Positions 15,913-21,647 of a stretch of DNA of 21,647 nt are shown piece by piece; the stretch's first letter is position 1; every line of letters starts with the position of its first letter. The notes beneath the pieces were generated by a model. The model did not search any database and had not been told where the DNA came from. It saw only the letters and a program-made list of their open reading frames with translations. The stretch comes from SZAS-79 sp038329645 (lineage in GTDB: Bacteria > Pseudomonadota > Gammaproteobacteria > Burkholderiales > SG8-39), in contig JBBQNG010000043.1 of NCBI GenBank assembly GCA_038329645.1, positions 1 through 21,647 of the forward strand, written 5' to 3'. Both the position numbers and the translations under genes were made by a program.

Positions 15913-16140
15913 CTACTTGCGTTTCATCAGGACGACGAATTCCTTGTTTTCCTCCGTCTGCGAGAGCAGTTCGTTGCCGGTCTGCTTGCAGAATGCCTGG
16001 AAATCCTTGACCGAACCCGGATCGGTGGCGGTGATGCGCAGGACCTGGCCCGATTGCATGTCGTTGAGCGCTTTCTTTGCACGCAGAATGGGAAGCGGGC
16101 AGTTCAGACCGCGTGCATCGAGGTCTTTGTCGAAATTCAT
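15913..16140 (-). CDS. TusA-family sulfur carrier
   Basis: A 75-residue TusA/SirA-fold sulfurtransferase carrier. It starts MNFDKDLDARGLNCPLPILRAKK, with the active CPxP motif at Cys14-Pro-Leu-Pro, and includes TATDPGSVKDFQAFCKQTGNELL, which is typical of the family. The Cys carries a persulfide that is passed between rhodaneses, DsrE-type proteins and biosynthetic or oxidative acceptors in the cytoplasm. AAGG lies at ribosome-site distance before the ATG. It is placed between the CsoR-type regulator (56 bases upstream) and yeeE (4 bases downstream), which suggests that it receives sulfur from the transporter and is controlled by the regulator. I give no symbol because several TusA paralogues exist and the housekeeping one is not identified here. 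Confidence 0.95.
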   Translation of the reverse strand: MNFDKDLDARGLNCPLPILRAKKALNDMQSGQVLRITATDPGSVKDFQAFCKQTGNELLSQTEENKEFVVLMKRK

Positions 16141-16196
16141 GTTGTGTCGCCTTGTGGTGGGATAAGCAAAAATAAACCCGGCAGCCGAAAAAGTGC

Positions 16197-16472
16197 TCAG
16201 GCGTAACGCGCGAGGAGTTCTGCGACATGTTCCGCGCTTGCCTGCCGCTCGTCGCTACGCTGAGCGCCGCCCGCCTTGATCATGCAGGCGACCATCTCGT
16301 AAAACGCGCGATCCAGCGCCTTGCGTGCGGCTGAAAGTTGCTGCGCGATATCTTCGCACTCTTCGTCTGCGTCGATCATTCTGCGCACTGCACGCACCTG
16401 ACCTTCGATGCGCGCCAGGCGCGCAAGCATCGCCTGCTTTGCCTGCGGATCGTGCATTTGGGCATTTGCCAT
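16197..16472 (-). CDS. CsoR/FrmR/CstR-family repressor with unusual Cys spacing
   Basis: A 91-residue all-helical repressor of the CsoR/RcnR/FrmR/CstR family, whose members sense Cu(I), Ni, formaldehyde or persulfide. The core RLARIEGQVRAVRRMID followed by ECEDIAQQLSAARKALDRA is diagnostic. Cys39 occupies the conserved helix-2 position. The second sensing residue, normally His 25 residues later in FrmR/RcnR or Cys 29 later in CsoR/CstR, is displaced: Cys63 is 24 residues later and the +25 position is Met. Position +29 is not Cys. This leaves a two-thiol set compatible with persulfide sensing, but it is not the textbook CstR pair. I chose the ATG at 16472 because GGAG lies eight bases upstream. 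Its own start region carries an inverted-repeat operator, so autoregulation is likely. Confidence 0.88.
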   Translation of the reverse strand: MANAQMHDPQAKQAMLARLARIEGQVRAVRRMIDADEECEDIAQQLSAARKALDRAFYEMVACMIKAGGAQRSDERQASAEHVAELLARYA

Positions 16473-16485
16473 TCTTCGGTCTCCT

Positions 16486-16501
16486 ATACCCCGGATGGTA
16501 T
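16486..16501. promoter_or_regulatory. CsoR-type operator in front of the csoR-like gene
   Basis: ATACC-N6-GGTAT inverted repeat (ATACCCCGGATGGTAT), 13 bases before the repressor start. ATAC(C) n G-rich GTAT is the general form of CsoR/CstR operators. The right arm overlaps the candidate -10 box of the leftward promoter, so binding would block transcription. A related site lies at 16611-16627. Confidence 0.65.
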
Positions 16502-16523
16502 CGACGGTATCGCCGATGTGCAA
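16495..16523 (-). promoter_or_regulatory. Candidate promoter for csoR-tusA-yeeE
   Basis: Leftward TTGCAC (16518-16523), a 17-base spacer, then TACCAT (16495-16500). This is a moderate sigma-70 match with ideal spacing, and the -10 overlaps the inverted-repeat operator. A GAAAAAGTTTTTC tract at 16534-16546 sits just upstream and may bend DNA or help polymerase binding. No experiment backs this; it is read by eye. Confidence 0.4.
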
Positions 16524-16610
16524 GTCGGGGGTGGAAAAAGTTTTTCTTGCATATCAATTGCTTATGCTGCTGTGCAGCGAAATGATGGGCCTTATCGATA
16601 CTTATTGCGA

Positions 16611-16627
16611 ATACTCTCGGGGGGTAT
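16611..16627. promoter_or_regulatory. Second CsoR-type operator, in front of the dsrE2-like gene
   Basis: ATAC-TCTCGGGGG-GTAT, extendable by one base on each side, located 39-55 bases before the DsrE2-like start. Read on the other strand it is ATACCCCCCGAGAGTAT, close to the site at 16486-16501. A weak TTGCGA (16605-16610) lies just upstream, with 17 bases of operator as spacer to a poor TAGTCT box. The repressor would therefore sit inside the rightward promoter. Confidence 0.6.
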
Positions 16628-16665
16628 TAGTCTGATTCGACTTTCACCGCGAAGGGGTCTATCCG

Positions 16666-17268
16666 ATGGCCGCGCAACTCGATACCGCCACGCTCGATCG
16701 CCTGATCAACGAACGCCTCGATGCCCTGCTGCCTGCGAAACTGGCGGCGATCGAGGCGGCGAAGACGCCCTCGATGACAATCATCGCAACCAAGGGCACG
16801 CTCGACTGGGCCTATCCGCCGTTCATTCTCGCTTCGACCGCAGCAGCCCTGGGCTGGGAAGTCTCGATCTTCTTCACGTTCTACGGGCTCGCGCTGCTGA
16901 AAAAGGATCTCGACCTGAACATCAGCCCGCTCGGCAATCCGGCCATGCCGATGAAGATGCCGTTCGGCCCGGACTGGTTCAAGAGCGTCGAGTGGAATAT
17001 CCCGAATGCCATTCAATCCGTCATCCCAGGATTCGAAAGCATGGCGACGGGATTGATGAAACAGACCATGAAGAACAAGGGCGTGGCGACGGTCGCCGAA
17101 TTGCGCCAGGCCTGCGTGCAATCCGACGTGAACCTGCTCGGCTGCCAGATGACGGTGGACCTGTTCGGGTTTACCCGGGACGATTTCATACCGGAAGTAA
17201 AGGAGTACTGCGGCGCCGCCTCTTTTCTGGGCAGAGCGCAAAAGGCGGACGTCAATCTATTTATCTAA
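16666..17268 (+). CDS. DsrE/DsrF/DrsH-like family protein (DsrE2 type)
   Basis: A 200-residue DsrE-superfamily protein of the DsrE2 type, found with TusA and rhodanese in sulfur-oxidising Proteobacteria, where these proteins relay persulfide sulfur. After an N-terminal helical lead of about 35 residues it shows IIATKGTLDWAYPPFILASTAAALGWEVSIFFTFYG, the family's substrate-loop region, then LDLNISPLGNPAMPMKMP. The likely sulfur-carrying cysteine is Cys160 in NLLGCQMTVDLFGF; Cys150 and Cys182 (EYCGAAS) are also present. Hydrophobic segments around residues 50-80 may place it at the membrane, as suggested for some DsrE2 proteins. It is the first gene of the rightward arm, behind the operator at 16611-16627, and precedes the FadL-type gene by ten bases. 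Confidence 0.93.
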   Translation: MAAQLDTATLDRLINERLDALLPAKLAAIEAAKTPSMTIIATKGTLDWAYPPFILASTAAALGWEVSIFFTFYGLALLKKDLDLNISPLGNPAMPMKMPFGPDWFKSVEWNIPNAIQSVIPGFESMATGLMKQTMKNKGVATVAELRQACVQSDVNLLGCQMTVDLFGFTRDDFIPEVKEYCGAASFLGRAQKADVNLFI

Positions 17269-17278
17269 GGGGGACACA

Positions 17279-18532
17279 TTGAAGAGAAACCTGCTTGCCG
17301 CGACAATCGCCGCGGTGTTGGCGCCAATCCCGGCGTTCGCCACGACCGGTTATTTCCAGCACGGCTACGGCATCATGTCCAAGGGCATGGGCGGCGTGGG
17401 CATCGCGCTGCCGCAGGACTCGCTCGCGGCGGCCACCAATCCGGCCGGCATGGCGTGGGTCGGAAATCGCATCGACGGGGGGCTGGACTGGTTCGCGCCC
17501 AAGCGCAGCGCAGAAATCGTCGGCAACGGCGCCGGGCTGACGGGCAATTACGACGGCAACGGCCGCAAGAGTTTCCTGGTGCCGGAGTTCGGCTTCAACC
17601 GCATGGTGAGCCCGAACCTCGCGCTCGGTGTCTCGGTGTTTGGCAACGGCGGGATGAACACCTATTACAACAGCAGCCCATTTCGCGCGTTCGGCGGCAG
17701 CAACCCGGCGGGCGTGGACCTGATGCAGTTGTTCGTTTCCCCGACAGCGGCTTACAAGGTCGGCAACCATTCGTTCGGCGCATCGCTCAACATCGCCTAT
17801 CAGCAGTTCGGCGCGCAGGGCTTGGAGCCGTTCAGCAATGCACCCACCACTTCGAGCCCGGGCAACGTAACGAACCGCGGTCGCGACGCTTCGAGCGGCC
17901 TGGGCATGCGGTTCGGCTGGACCGGGCAAGTCACGCCCAGGCTCACGCTGGGGGCGACCTACCAGACGAAGACCAAAATGGGCAAGCTCGACAAGTACAA
18001 GGGCCTGTTCGCCGAACAGGGCGGCTTTGACATACCGGAAAACTATGGCGTGGGCGTTGCGTTCAAGGCGAGCCCTGCGCTGACCATCGCGGCCGATATC
18101 GAACGGATCAACTACGGTGACGTGGCTTCTGTCGGCAATACAATCAACTGCCTGTTCGTCGGCGCGTGCCAGCTCGGCGCGTCGAACGGCCCGGGCTTCG
18201 GCTGGCGCAACAGCACCGTTTACAAGATCGGCCTGGCCTATGACGTCAGCCCGACGCTGACATTGCGGACCGGCTACGCGACGATGCGCCAGCCAATAAC
18301 GGCCGGCCAGACGTTCTTCAACATTCTTGCTCCGGGGGTGGTCGAGGATCACATCACCCTTGGTGCGACCTGGAAGATGTCCAAGCAGGGTGAACTGAGC
18401 TTCAGCTACATGCATGCGTTCGAGAAAACCGTGAAGGGCTCGGGTTCGATCGCTGCCGGGTTCGGCGGCGGCGAGGCGAATCTGCGCATGAAGCAGAACG
18501 CGCTTGGCGTGGGCTTCGGCTGGAAGTACTGA
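17279..18532 (+). CDS. FadL/OmpP1/TodX-family outer-membrane channel
   Basis: A 417-residue outer-membrane beta-barrel of the FadL family, which passes hydrophobic small molecules sideways into the outer membrane. The start is a TTG at 17279 with a strong AAGGGGG ahead of it; the product begins MKRNLLAATIAAVLAPIPAFA, a clear signal peptide. The mature N-terminus TTGYFQHGYGIMSKGMGGVGIALPQDSLAAATNPAGMAW is the FadL plug signature (G-x-x-S-x-G-M-G-G and NPAG). The strands end with an aromatic C-terminus (GVGFGWKY), as outer-membrane proteins require. It lies ten bases after the DsrE2-like gene, an unusual partner that suggests the cargo is a hydrophobic sulfur species or an organosulfur compound rather than a fatty acid. 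That is inference from context. Confidence 0.93.
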   Translation: MKRNLLAATIAAVLAPIPAFATTGYFQHGYGIMSKGMGGVGIALPQDSLAAATNPAGMAWVGNRIDGGLDWFAPKRSAEIVGNGAGLTGNYDGNGRKSFLVPEFGFNRMVSPNLALGVSVFGNGGMNTYYNSSPFRAFGGSNPAGVDLMQLFVSPTAAYKVGNHSFGASLNIAYQQFGAQGLEPFSNAPTTSSPGNVTNRGRDASSGLGMRFGWTGQVTPRLTLGATYQTKTKMGKLDKYKGLFAEQGGFDIPENYGVGVAFKASPALTIAADIERINYGDVASVGNTINCLFVGACQLGASNGPGFGWRNSTVYKIGLAYDVSPTLTLRTGYATMRQPITAGQTFFNILAPGVVEDHITLGATWKMSKQGELSFSYMHAFEKTVKGSGSIAAGFGGGEANLRMKQNALGVGFGWKY

Positions 18533-18536
18533 GTGC

Positions 18537-18571
18537 GCGGCCCGGGCGGTCCGGACCACAGACCGGGCCGC
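18537..18571. terminator. GC-rich hairpin between convergent genes
   Basis: Perfect 9-bp stem GCGGCCCGG/CCGGGCCGC with a 17-base loop that itself contains the palindrome GGTCCGGACC. It fills the 49-bp gap between the convergent FadL-type and tandem-TusA genes. There is no T-run on either strand, so it would be a pause or weak bidirectional terminator rather than a classical one. Confidence 0.5.
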
Positions 18572-18581
18572 CACAAGCTGT

Positions 18582-19109
18582 TCAGCCTTTGCGGATATGA
18601 AACTGGTATTCGCCGGGCGAAACTTCCCGGGCATCGACCAGTTCGTGACCGGTCGCCTTTGCCCATCTGCGCAGGTCGGACCGGATGCCCGAGCAGTCGC
18701 TGAGCAGGCGCAGCACTTCTCCCTTGCGCATTCCGCCGAGTAGCTTCTTGGCCTCGACGATCGGGCCGGGGCAGGTCGAGCCGCGCATATCGAGCACGGC
18801 ATTCGGCGAGACGAGCCGGGTCTTGCCTTTGCGGATGAAGTATCCCGTGCCTCCACGCGGCCGATTGGCGGACTTCAGGATCTCGACGTCCGTGTACTTG
18901 GGCCAGGAGAGCAGGTCGTCGCGGGTCGCCGGACAGTCGGACACGAGCAGCATGACTTCGCCTGCAATGAGTTCGTCGAGAACCCGCTTGGCGCCGAGCA
19001 GCGGTCCCGGGCATGCGAGTCCCGTCATGTCCAAGGTGACGTGTGGCTTGGGCAACGCGGTCCTGGGAGCGCGTTTGGATGGCGATCTGGATGGCGGCTT
19101 GGACGGCAT
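18582..19109 (-). CDS. Tandem-domain TusA-like sulfur carrier (two CPGP sites)
   Basis: A 175-residue protein made of two TusA/SirA folds in a row, behind a basic, Pro/Ser-rich N-terminal lead of about 22 residues. Domain 1 holds VTLDMTGLACPGPLLGAKRVLDE (Cys33) and domain 2 holds AVLDMRGSTCPGPIVEAKKLLGG (Cys113). Each domain also has a SDC motif (Cys59, Cys139) and ends in a GYFIRKG or QFHIRKG strand, so the two halves are clear duplicates. Normal TusA is about 75-80 residues with one CPxP. Two sites in one chain could pass sulfur intramolecularly or hold two persulfides. The start is the ATG at 19109; a GTG at 19145 would add 12 residues. It diverges from the uncharacterised gene at 19151 with very little space between them. 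Confidence 0.85.
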   Translation of the reverse strand: MPSKPPSRSPSKRAPRTALPKPHVTLDMTGLACPGPLLGAKRVLDELIAGEVMLLVSDCPATRDDLLSWPKYTDVEILKSANRPRGGTGYFIRKGKTRLVSPNAVLDMRGSTCPGPIVEAKKLLGGMRKGEVLRLLSDCSGIRSDLRRWAKATGHELVDAREVSPGEYQFHIRKG

Positions 19110-19150
19110 GGGCTTGTTAATCGACCGAGTGAATCCACTATACACAACTG

Positions 19151-20224
19151 ATGCGTGAATTTCCGCTCCTCGCCAGCGCAGTGCAACGCAACTGCGACAT
19201 CTCGGATGCGCGGCATGCGGGCGACTACGGCCTGTGCACCTATCTGCTCAAGATGCGGGAGTTCTATCGGTGGGAGAACGAGCTCCCATTCTCCCGCAAG
19301 CTGTCGAAAGACCAGCTCGGGGAGTGGCTGACGGACCGCGAGCGGCTCTGGGACGGCATCGAGGAAGATCGATTTCTCGGCCTTCCACTGGGAGGCGGGG
19401 AGGTCGAACCGTTCGAGGCCGAGGTCGCCAATCGCACGCTCCTCCCGCGCGGCCTCGTGTACAGCGCGGGCTACGGACGGCTGCGAAAGCCGATGTTCTT
19501 CCTCGCCGACCTGCAGCGCGTGGAAGAGCGTTCCGGGTTCAAAGTCCTGGTGTCCTCGTGTGAACACGCGCGCGAACTGTCTGCGCCCCCGGCGATGCTG
19601 CAGGGACGCACGATTTTCCTGCGCCACGAGTCGCTGCGCCGCTATCTGTGGGAGAAGGTAGAGGAGTGGCAATGGCGCAAGCTGGACAACGCAATGGGTC
19701 GCGCACTCGCAAACTACGGGTTCGCCGCGGACCCCGATGCGGCGCTTGCGCGCATGGCTGAAAACGAAGCCGAAACGATGATCCTGCACGAGGTTGGCGA
19801 AGCGAGGGCGGGAGAAATGCTCGGCGAGGCCTGGTCCGGCTGGTTCGCCTCCAGCGTGCCCGCGCGCAGCGAGCCTTTCGTGCGCGCGGTGCGCGACCTG
19901 CTCGCCGACTGCCTGTCCACGCTGCCCGGGCTGCTGGCCGGGCCCAACCTGCCCGCGCTGCATTTCTACTTTGCGACCTTCGATGCGCCGCGCCGCCAGC
20001 TGTTTCCCCAAGCCATGGAGGCGTACGAGCATTTCGTCCGCACTGGCATGAACGATCGGCTGGTCCGGGTTGCACAGGAAGGTGCGGAGCGATGGCTCGC
20101 CGCGGCCCGCAGCCTCATCGGGCTGGAAGCGGATGTCCTGGAGGCCGCGATACGCGGCCTGCCCGAAGAGCAGGACATCCTGCGCGAGCCGCGCGTCGAG
20201 GAGGAGCCGGGTCCGGTGCGCTAG
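19151..20224 (+). CDS. Conserved hypothetical protein, possibly Sfum_1244-like
   Basis: A 357-residue soluble protein with no signal peptide or membrane helix. I do not recognise a fold. It opens with a distinctive QRNCDISDARHAGDYGLCTYLLKMREFYRWE block containing two cysteines and many charged and aromatic residues, then FLGLPLGGGEVEPFEAE and LVYSAGYGRLRKPMFFLADL. The latter half is helical (RHESLRRYLWEKVEEWQWRKL, ETMILHEVGEARAG). It resembles, from memory, proteins named Sfum_1244 family, but I cannot verify that. It lies between the tandem TusA (divergent) and a rhodanese (46 bases downstream, same strand), which hints at a sulfur-related role. The reading frame is long, with a composition like its neighbours, and clearly codes. 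Confidence 0.85.
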   Translation: MREFPLLASAVQRNCDISDARHAGDYGLCTYLLKMREFYRWENELPFSRKLSKDQLGEWLTDRERLWDGIEEDRFLGLPLGGGEVEPFEAEVANRTLLPRGLVYSAGYGRLRKPMFFLADLQRVEERSGFKVLVSSCEHARELSAPPAMLQGRTIFLRHESLRRYLWEKVEEWQWRKLDNAMGRALANYGFAADPDAALARMAENEAETMILHEVGEARAGEMLGEAWSGWFASSVPARSEPFVRAVRDLLADCLSTLPGLLAGPNLPALHFYFATFDAPRRQLFPQAMEAYEHFVRTGMNDRLVRVAQEGAERWLAAARSLIGLEADVLEAAIRGLPEEQDILREPRVEEEPGPVR

Positions 20225-20270
20225 CCCGGGGTTTGCGCTGGCGGCGTGACACGTTCGATAATGCGCCCCC

Positions 20271-20666
20271 ATGGATCGTCTCGACCCCCGCCAGGCCTAT
20301 GACTTTCTTCGCAAGCATGCCGATGCGCTGTTCATCGACTGCCGCAGTGAGATGGAGTACCTGTTCGTCGGCCATCCGGTCGGCGCGTTGCACGTCGCGT
20401 GGAACGACGGTCCCGACTGGGAGGTCAATCCGCATTTCGTCGGGCAGGTAAAGAAACTCGCGGGTGCCAATCATGCGACCCGCCCGATCGTGCTGATTTG
20501 CCGCAGCGGTAACCGCTCGCAGGAGGCCGGCGAGACGCTGGAGCGGCACGGGTTGAAGCAGATCTACAACGTGGCGCACGGTTTCGAGGGCGAACTGAAC
20601 GCCAAGCATCAGCGCAGCGCGACGAGCGGCTGGCGCCACGACGGGCTGCTATGGGAGCAGTGCTGA
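20271..20666 (+). CDS. Single-domain rhodanese-like sulfurtransferase
   Basis: A 131-residue rhodanese domain. The CH2A-type region FIDCRSEMEYLFVGHPVGALHV and the active-site loop Cys77-Arg-Ser-Gly-Asn-Arg (LICRSGNRSQEAG) are intact, so persulfide formation on Cys77 is expected. This loop is the six-residue type used by true sulfurtransferases. There is no signal peptide, so it should be cytoplasmic. With TusA- and DsrE2-type proteins a few genes away, it is a natural sulfur donor or acceptor in the same relay, although it is 46 bases behind the hypothetical gene and outside the two operator-controlled runs. No strong ribosome site precedes the ATG. Confidence 0.95.
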   Translation: MDRLDPRQAYDFLRKHADALFIDCRSEMEYLFVGHPVGALHVAWNDGPDWEVNPHFVGQVKKLAGANHATRPIVLICRSGNRSQEAGETLERHGLKQIYNVAHGFEGELNAKHQRSATSGWRHDGLLWEQC

Positions 20667-20682
20667 GGGTTCGGACGAATTT

Positions 20683-20700
20683 TGTATCGGTACCGATACA
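20683..20700. promoter_or_regulatory. Perfect 18-bp palindrome (candidate operator)
   Basis: TGTATCGGTACCGATACA is perfectly symmetric. It lies 16 bases after the rhodanese stop, in the 80-bp gap between convergent genes, with no T-run to make it a terminator. The form looks like a repressor half-site pair, but there is no promoter-facing gene next to it. It could also cap the rhodanese transcript. Function is unknown. Confidence 0.4.
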
Positions 20701-20746
20701 CCAGTCGACCTGTAGGCCGCGCCAGGACTTGAGTTTCGGCCAGATA

Positions 20747-21376
20747 TTATTCTGATTCTGATGAAATTCTGGTGGCCTCTGGGATCGCGTTGGCGAGCAG
20801 TTTCCGGACCAGGATCACCATTGCCGGCGCCTCGATATCCAGCATCTGCTCGATCACCCACTTGTTGTCGCCGCGGGCGGACGGGTCGGACACCATCGCT
20901 TCCGACACTCTGGTGGCGAAAAAAGCGAGGCAGGAATAGTCCGGATCCGCGCCGACGTAAGAGAACCCCGCATAGTCGGCAAAGCGCTCGTTGAGCAGCG
21001 CGATGAAGGGACTCCGGTAGTCACCCGGCCCGAGCAGGTCGAGCTGGTTGTTTTCCATGGTCGAAGCCAGGTGGCGGACCAACTCACCGATCAGCGTGGC
21101 GCGGTCGGCGTCGCTCAGCTTCCCGCTCGATTGCACATACACCGACCGGTCGATGAGCTGGACAAGAAACGCGATGAATTCGGTGAGCACAGTCGTGACC
21201 ATCCTGTCCGAGCCGAAGCGGAAGCCTTCCTTTTCCATATGCCTGAAAATTTCGAGCGAAATCTTCCAGACATTCGCGCCGAGAATGCCGGCAACTTCGG
21301 CGAGCGTGCGCGCGCCTTTTTTCCGCCAGCGCGTCTTGACGAGGGCGATCGACGGGTGGGTGCTGATGATGGGCAT
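20747..21376 (-). CDS. Unrecognised 209-residue cytoplasmic protein
   Basis: I do not recognise this family. It has no signal peptide and no transmembrane helix, and appears mostly alpha-helical. Notable parts are a basic lead (ALVKTRWRKKGARTLAEVAGILGANVWKISLEIFRHMEKEG) that could form a helix-turn-helix-like pair, a hydrophobic helix (VTTVLTEFIAFLVQLIDRSVY), a central LASTMENNQLDLLG, and an aromatic/acidic stretch FADYAGFSYVGADPDYSCLAFFATRV. The C-terminus ends in a polar Ser/Glu tail. The start is the ATG at 21376, with little ribosome-site support. It converges on the rhodanese gene. The frame is open for its whole length with normal codon use, so I take it as a real gene of unknown function. 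Confidence 0.78.
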   Translation of the reverse strand: MPIISTHPSIALVKTRWRKKGARTLAEVAGILGANVWKISLEIFRHMEKEGFRFGSDRMVTTVLTEFIAFLVQLIDRSVYVQSSGKLSDADRATLIGELVRHLASTMENNQLDLLGPGDYRSPFIALLNERFADYAGFSYVGADPDYSCLAFFATRVSEAMVSDPSARGDNKWVIEQMLDIEAPAMVILVRKLLANAIPEATRISSESE

Positions 21377-21561
21377 GGTTCAATTTCAGTGATGGAGCCA
21401 TAAGGATACCCGCAATGGAAAAAACAGCGTGCACCATTTCGGCAGGCACATCGAATGGCAGGCCAACTCGCTAAAATACGGGAAGCAAACATGGCCTGTC
21501 TTCGGTGCGAGCCGCGCCGGCAGGTCCGTTCTCAACGCACGGGTTTTCGCTGGAGCGAACG

Positions 21562-21647
21562 ATGTCAGGATTGGATATGGATCTGGCCAGCGGGATTGCG
21601 GCGTTCGAGGCCAAGGAGTTCGCCCGCGCGATGCAGCTTTTGCAGCC
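21562..21647 (+). CDS. Start of a probable Sel1/TPR-repeat protein, cut by window end
   Basis: The ATG at 21562 follows TGGAGCG at ribosome-site distance and opens a frame running off the window after 28 codons (MSGLDMDLASGIAAFEAKEF and on to ARAMQLLQ). An A-helix such as GIAAFEAKEFARAMQLLQP is the usual first repeat of Sel1-like repeat proteins, which act as scaffolds for protein complexes. Only one helical pair is visible, so this is tentative. The 185 bases before it hold a TAAAAT box at about 21472 but no clear partner -35. Confidence 0.55.
   Translation, partial: MSGLDMDLASGIAAFEAKEFARAMQLLQ

Noticed and set aside
17261..18856. Minus-strand open frame of 531 codons opposite the FadL-type gene
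   Set aside because: Composition is Arg/Ala-rich without motifs, while the plus strand has a signal peptide, the FadL plug signature and a C-terminal aromatic residue.
14796..20666. Reverse-Dsr or Hdr-type sulfur-oxidation operon
   Set aside because: No dsrAB, DsrF/DsrH, hdr-like subunits or lipoate-binding protein is present; only carrier and transport components are seen in this window.

Overview
The window is about 21.6 kb of GC-rich chromosomal DNA that reads like a betaproteobacterium, probably in or near Burkholderiales, Rhodocyclales or Nitrosomonadales. Three pieces of evidence support this. There are three orphan Bug/TctC-type periplasmic solute-binding proteins, a family greatly expanded in Burkholderiales. 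There is an adjacent earP-efp pair, which marks arginine-rhamnosylated EF-P and is typical of beta- and some gammaproteobacteria. There is also a set of sulfur-trafficking genes usual in sulfur-oxidising Proteobacteria. No transposase, integrase, CRISPR array, rRNA or complete tRNA was seen.

Region 1 (1-7.0 kb) is catabolic and uptake-related. It holds the 3' end of an acyl-CoA synthetase gene followed by a Bug protein. Next comes a minus-strand run of sulfatase, Bug protein and a small DUF4864-like exported protein. Diverging from the sulfatase is a Bug protein translationally coupled to an M24 (pita-bread) hydrolase that has lost two canonical metal ligands. A 20-bp inverted repeat between the divergent sulfatase and Bug genes is a candidate operator. 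Region 2 (7.0-14.6 kb) is mostly housekeeping. A UROD-superfamily protein overlaps a BaiN/YhiN-type flavoprotein gene. Then come earP, efp (with Arg32 present), a large exported TPR-(Pro/Ala linker)-CHAT protein whose catalytic Cys position is Thr, and a short RNase D-like exonuclease.

Region 3 (14.6-14.8 kb) is a junction. On the minus strand it holds four inverted repeats, then a tRNA/tmRNA-like 3' end (T-arm, acceptor 3' strand with U70, A73, CCA), then a strong intrinsic terminator. No matching 5' half is present, so this looks like the ssrA 3' fragment left at the far end of an integrated element. The alternative is a structured RNA with a tRNA-like tail.

Region 4 (14.8-20.7 kb) is the most interesting. 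A CsoR/FrmR-family repressor with unusual Cys spacing heads a leftward csoR-tusA-yeeE run. A rightward pair follows, of a DsrE2-like protein and a FadL/OmpP1-type outer-membrane channel. Two similar ATAC...GTAT inverted repeats flank the divergent promoter region. Next come a tandem (two-domain) TusA protein, a conserved protein of unknown function and a single-domain rhodanese. Together these could form a regulated sulfur or persulfide uptake and relay route from the outer membrane (FadL) through the inner membrane (YeeE/YedE) to cytoplasmic carriers (TusA, DsrE2, tandem TusA, rhodanese). The component families are known. The assembly, the operators and the two-domain TusA are what merit a second look.

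Region 5 (20.7-21.6 kb) holds a perfect 18-bp palindrome, an unrecognised 209-aa gene and the start of a probable Sel1/TPR-repeat protein cut by the window edge. No stretch longer than about 230 bases lacks a gene.
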